The notes under the pieces are model-generated. The model ran no database searches. It was not told where the DNA came from and was given only the letters and a program-made list of their open reading frames with translations. The position numbers and the translations under genes were made by a program. A DNA stretch of 64,000 nt from Chloroflexota bacterium (GTDB lineage: Bacteria > Chloroflexota > UBA11872), in NCBI GenBank assembly GCA_022825895.1, contig JAJDVX010000030.1, forward strand, positions 1 through 64,000, read 5' to 3'. Shown piece after piece: positions 60,924 to 64,000 of the stretch (position 1 is its first letter; the number at the start of each line of letters is the position of its first letter).

Positions 60924-61571
60924 ATGGCCTTCAGAGTCTTCGATGCACGCACCGACATCCAGAACCTCATCGTTCATCCCGACATCCGCGCGCGGTTTCT
61001 CCAGATGGAGCCGGGCGAGGAAAACGTCCCGCACACCCACGACCTGGGAGCCGAAATCTTCCTGATCCTCGAAGGCCAGGCCGAATTCGTGATCGAGGGT
61101 CACACCGAAGTCCTGGGGCCCGGCCAGCTCTGCTTCGCCGACCGCGACGAAGTCCACGTCGTCCGCTGCGTCGGCGACTCGACGATGACGATGTATCTCT
61201 CGGTCACCCCCCACATCGACCCCACGCACACCTGGTGGGACGAAACCGGCGAGAAGCTCCCGCCGCGCTATGGCGGGTCAACCACTTCCGAGCGCGCGGC
61301 AATGGACGCGGAATCCCCGCCGCCTCCCATCGCCGACCTGGCCGCCGCCCATGCGGCCGCCGCAGACGAAGCCGCCCGGGCGGCACAAGCCGCCGCCAAG
61401 GCCCAGCGCACGGGCGTCGCGGCGCTCGAGCAGGCTCTGGCCGATGGCGATCAATCAGCGGCCGAAGCGGCGGTCGACGACATGTGGGCGGCCCTCTATC
61501 GCAGCTTCAGCGCAAAGCGCGACCTGGCTGCCGCCTGGAACGCGCTTGCGCCTCGAGTCGGGAGGCAGTGA
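60924..61571 (+). CDS. Cupin-domain protein with Ala-rich helical C-terminal extension
   Basis: A 215-residue protein. The cupin (about residues 25-110) has PHTHDLGAEIFLILEGQAEF (metal-binding His, His and Glu) and GQLCFADRDEVHVVRCVGD (third His). After a loop it has an Ala-rich helix (ADLAAAHAAAADEAARAAQA and onward) and a second helix (SAEAAVDDMWAALYRSFSAK), which is not normal for small cupins and may make dimers. Probably acts on the same substrate as the dehydrogenase before it. Confidence 0.83.
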   Translation: MAFRVFDARTDIQNLIVHPDIRARFLQMEPGEENVPHTHDLGAEIFLILEGQAEFVIEGHTEVLGPGQLCFADRDEVHVVRCVGDSTMTMYLSVTPHIDPTHTWWDETGEKLPPRYGGSTTSERAAMDAESPPPPIADLAAAHAAAADEAARAAQAAAKAQRTGVAALEQALADGDQSAAEAAVDDMWAALYRSFSAKRDLAAAWNALAPRVGRQ

Positions 61572-61585
61572 CTGACAGGTGGTAG

Positions 61586-62383
61586 CTAGTCCGTCCCCGC
61601 CGCCCAGGCGCCGAGCGCCATGTACCCGCCGTCCACGTTGACGAACTCACCGGTCATAAACGATGCGCCCTCACTTGCCAGGAACACTGCCACCGCGCCG
61701 ATCTCCGAGGTCTGGCCCACCCGGCCCAGCGGGTGCGAGCTTCCCCACAGGTTCAGCATCTCGTCCTCGTCGCCAAACGCTCGGGCCGCCCCGCGCGCCA
61801 ACGGCGTGTCGATCGTTCCGGGGTTGATGGCCAGCACGCGGATGTTGTCCTTGGCAAAGTCCAGCGCCATGTTGCGGGTCAGCGACAGGCTGCCGCCCTT
61901 GCTGGCGGCATAGGCCGGAACCTGCGGCTGCGACTGCAACCCCTGCACGCTGGCGATGTTGATGATCGTCCCGCCGCCGCGCGCCCGCAGGTGCGGGATC
62001 GCGAACTTGGACATCAGGAACTGGCCCTTGAGGTTGATGTTGATAATGCGGTCCCAGGTGGCTTCATCCATCTCCTCGGCAGTCATGTAGGACGCCGTCG
62101 GCTGGATACCGGCGTTGTTGACCAGCACGTCCAGGCCGCCGAACTCGGCCACGGTTTCAGCAACCATCCGCTCGGCGTCCGCAATTGAACTGACGTCGCC
62201 GATTACCGCGCTGGCGCGCTGACCGTCGCTTCGCAGGCGCTCGACCAGGCTGCAAGCCGCTGACTCGTCGACGTCGGCCACACTCACGGCCGCCCCGGCG
62301 GCGGCGAACGACTCGACAATTCCGCCGCCGATGCCCATGGCGCCACCCGTCACCAGCGCTACCTGTCCGTCGTGCTCGCTCAT
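61586..62383 (-). CDS. Short-chain dehydrogenase/reductase
   Basis: Classical SDR, 265 residues. VALVTGGAMGIGGGIVESFA is the cofactor motif, VNNAGIQPTASYM the NNAG motif, IINIASVQG the catalytic Ser and AYAASKGGSLSLTRNMALD the Tyr-x-x-x-Lys pair. ATG at 62383 is preferred to the TTG one codon earlier. Convergent with the cupin operon. Substrate unknown. Confidence 0.92.
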   Translation of the reverse strand: MSEHDGQVALVTGGAMGIGGGIVESFAAAGAAVSVADVDESAACSLVERLRSDGQRASAVIGDVSSIADAERMVAETVAEFGGLDVLVNNAGIQPTASYMTAEEMDEATWDRIININLKGQFLMSKFAIPHLRARGGGTIINIASVQGLQSQPQVPAYAASKGGSLSLTRNMALDFAKDNIRVLAINPGTIDTPLARGAARAFGDEDEMLNLWGSSHPLGRVGQTSEIGAVAVFLASEGASFMTGEFVNVDGGYMALGAWAAGTD

Positions 62384-62463
62384 CAATTCGTTCCCCGCCG
62401 ATACGCCGCAAACAGCCTAGCGGGCGCGGCGGGTGAACCGGCGCGTAGACTCCCGTCCAACTC

Positions 62464-63714
62464 ATGAGCACGCCCGCGGCGTCACTCGCAATCACCGAAG
62501 CCGGCCGGCGCCGCATCGTCGGCGCGCTGTTCGTGGCCCGCGGCAGCATCGGCGTTGGGTATCTGGCTGGATTCATCGTGCTCACCATCGCCGGCAAAGA
62601 GCTCAGCGGACACGCGGAATTGTCTGGACTACCGGCTGCGGTGTCGATGGTGGGTCGGGCGATCGGACCACCGCCGATCGCCCGTGCGATGGACGCGTTT
62701 GGACGACGGCCGGCAATCGCAGGCAGCTACGCGGTGGGGGCCGTGGGCGCTGCGACGGCCGCGCTGGCAATTGCGGCCGGACTGTTCTGGCTGTTGTTGG
62801 CCGGGTCGTTACTGATGGGCGTCGCCCGGGCCGGCGGCGACATGTCGCGTTACGTTGCGGCCGAGGTGTACGAGGCGAGCCGCCGCGGTCGCGCCATTGG
62901 CATCGTCGTTTGGGGCGCTACCGCCGGCGCCCTGGGCGGGCCGCTGCTGGGTGGGTATGCGCAGGAGTTGGCGGATGCGCGCGGGCTCTCGTACCTGGCC
63001 GGGCCCTGGGTGGCGGCATCCGGGCTGCTGCTCTTTTCGGCGCTGGTGACCTGGGCGTTTGTGCGACCCGATCCGCGTGACGTGGCCGACTCGACACCGG
63101 AGACCGCCCCCGCGGCGGACGAGGCCCTTGACCTGCGCGGCGTGTTGCGCGACCGACGGGTACAGCTGGGCATCTGGGCCATGCTCACCGGCCAGGGCGT
63201 GATGACTCTGATCATGGTGGTGGTCCCACTACATATGCACAGTTACTCGGGGTTGGGTGAGTCCGTTCCGATAGCAATGACCGCGCACGTGGCTGGCATG
63301 TTTGCCTTGGCACCGCTAACCGGGCGCCTGGTCGATGGACTGGGACCCCGGCCGATGGTTCTGCTCGGTGCGGTGCTCCTGATGCTGGCCAGCGCGCTGG
63401 CGGGGCTGGACGCTGGTCTGGGCACCGTGCTGCCGGCCATGTTCCTGCTCGGCTATGGCTGGAATGCGTGCTTCGTGGCCGGATCGACCATGCTGGCGCG
63501 CGGCGTACCGCTGACCGTTCGTGCCCGGGTTCAAGGGCGGGTTGAGGTCTTGATAGGAGTCGTCGGCGTGTTCAGCAGCTTTGCGTCCGGCCCGCTCCTG
63601 GTGGGTGGCTCCGGCATGGGCTGGCTCGGGGCCGCGGGATTGATTTCAGCACTGCTGTTGTTGGTCGCGCTCGGCTGGGAGCGGGCGGCTACTCGAGCAC
63701 CGGCGGGCACATAA
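62464..63714 (+). CDS. Major facilitator superfamily transporter
   Basis: A 416-residue permease with about twelve hydrophobic segments. SMVGRAIGPPPIARAMDAFGRRPA holds the MFS loop 2-3 signature in split form (RAMDAFGRRP), and the second half repeats it as TGRLVDGLGPRPMVLLG. A central loop (PDPRDVADSTPETAPAADEA) divides the halves. Solute and direction of transport are unknown. It lies 53 bases before the epimerase-like gene on the same strand and may supply it with substrate. Confidence 0.9.
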   Translation: MSTPAASLAITEAGRRRIVGALFVARGSIGVGYLAGFIVLTIAGKELSGHAELSGLPAAVSMVGRAIGPPPIARAMDAFGRRPAIAGSYAVGAVGAATAALAIAAGLFWLLLAGSLLMGVARAGGDMSRYVAAEVYEASRRGRAIGIVVWGATAGALGGPLLGGYAQELADARGLSYLAGPWVAASGLLLFSALVTWAFVRPDPRDVADSTPETAPAADEALDLRGVLRDRRVQLGIWAMLTGQGVMTLIMVVVPLHMHSYSGLGESVPIAMTAHVAGMFALAPLTGRLVDGLGPRPMVLLGAVLLMLASALAGLDAGLGTVLPAMFLLGYGWNACFVAGSTMLARGVPLTVRARVQGRVEVLIGVVGVFSSFASGPLLVGGSGMGWLGAAGLISALLLLVALGWERAATRAPAGT

Positions 63715-63767
63715 AGACCTCCCGCCTACAATAGACGCCGCTCGCCAGTCGCCAGCCGAGAGCCGCC

Positions 63768-64000
63768 ATGCCGCATCTCTGGGGTCGTCAGATCAGCCGC
63801 GCCGAATTGATGGCGCGCGTGGGAGACGTTTCGCAAGTCGGCGGCGTTCGCGAGTACCGCCTGGACGGTGGCGCTGGCGACGGCCTGTCGGTGGTCGACG
63901 TGAACACAGGCTCCGGGCTGCGCTTCACGGTGATCCCGGGTCGCGCACTCGACATCTCGGGGGCCTGGTTTAACGGAATCCCCCTCGGCTTCCGCAGCGC
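63768..64000 (+). CDS. DUF4432/aldose 1-epimerase-like protein, 3' truncated by window edge
   Basis: First 77 codons only: MPHLWGRQISRAELMARVGD, then VGGVREYRLDGGAGDGLSVV and LRFTVIPGRALDISGAWFNG. The GxxFTVIPxRALDIS pattern is typical of DUF4432, a galactose-mutarotase-like fold. Sugar-linked function is likely. The gene runs beyond base 64000. Confidence 0.75.
   Translation, partial: MPHLWGRQISRAELMARVGDVSQVGGVREYRLDGGAGDGLSVVDVNTGSGLRFTVIPGRALDISGAWFNGIPLGFRS

Overview
The window is a GC-rich bacterial chromosome segment with mostly household and catabolic genes and three accessory stretches. No rRNA or tRNA gene was seen, so the lineage is an inference. The orphan GlmL/MutL-type ATPase, a riboswitch-controlled HMP/thiamine ABC transporter, PT-rich secreted proteins, and many enolase-superfamily, HpcH/HpaI, hydantoinase and Gfo/Idh/MocA enzymes resemble Chloroflexota (for example marine or sponge-associated Dehalococcoidia/SAR202-like bacteria). 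Treat this as a hypothesis.

Layout. 1-3408: four tandem DMT/EamA permease paralogues, the first cut by the window edge, then pdxS on the other strand (3443-4342). 4414-14633 (minus strand): MmgE/PrpD and lipocalin-like proteins and a thiamine region. That region holds a TPP riboswitch with a four-gene HMP/thiamine uptake operon, thiamine pyrophosphokinase, a fused oligopeptide-type binding protein, a decayed thiO fragment and an intact thiO. 14667-18715: HpcH/HpaI aldolase, an enolase-superfamily dehydratase, a PT-rich lipoprotein and a DHH phosphoesterase. 18908-26831: an IscA-type Fe-S protein, then a tightly overlapping minus-strand set comprising rsmI, metG, tatD, a polyprenyl diphosphate synthase, menG-like, a FemABX-like enzyme and murE. 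26930-40201: a secreted glycoside hydrolase-like protein, a degenerate archaemetzincin, GlmL plus a partner protein, argS, a zinc-ribbon/TPR membrane protein, a two-gene NAD synthetase with a TIM-barrel gene, an HtrA protease and a GCS2-type ligase.

40224-54540 is the accessory part. It contains a methyltransferase, a VapBC pair, a sialidase-like protein, DUF2283, a solitary DNA methyltransferase with an N-terminal HTH-like region and a lipid kinase. Next comes an IS1595-type element (about 46152-49592) that carries a DNA methylase-nuclease fusion and a two-gene membrane module between inverted repeats. After it, a medium-chain dehydrogenase (49783-50769) is followed by a lower-GC island of small membrane or secreted proteins that ends at a truncated second copy of that dehydrogenase's 3' end.

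54907-64000 returns to catabolism: a racemase-HyuA-HyuB operon, Gfo/Idh/MocA oxidoreductase plus cupin, an SDR, an MFS transporter and the start of a DUF4432-like aldose epimerase. The strongest items for follow-up are the transposon with its restriction-modification-like passenger, the loss of class I signature residues in both MetRS and ArgRS, the ATA-only start of tatD, the inactive archaemetzincin, and the accessory membrane-protein island.
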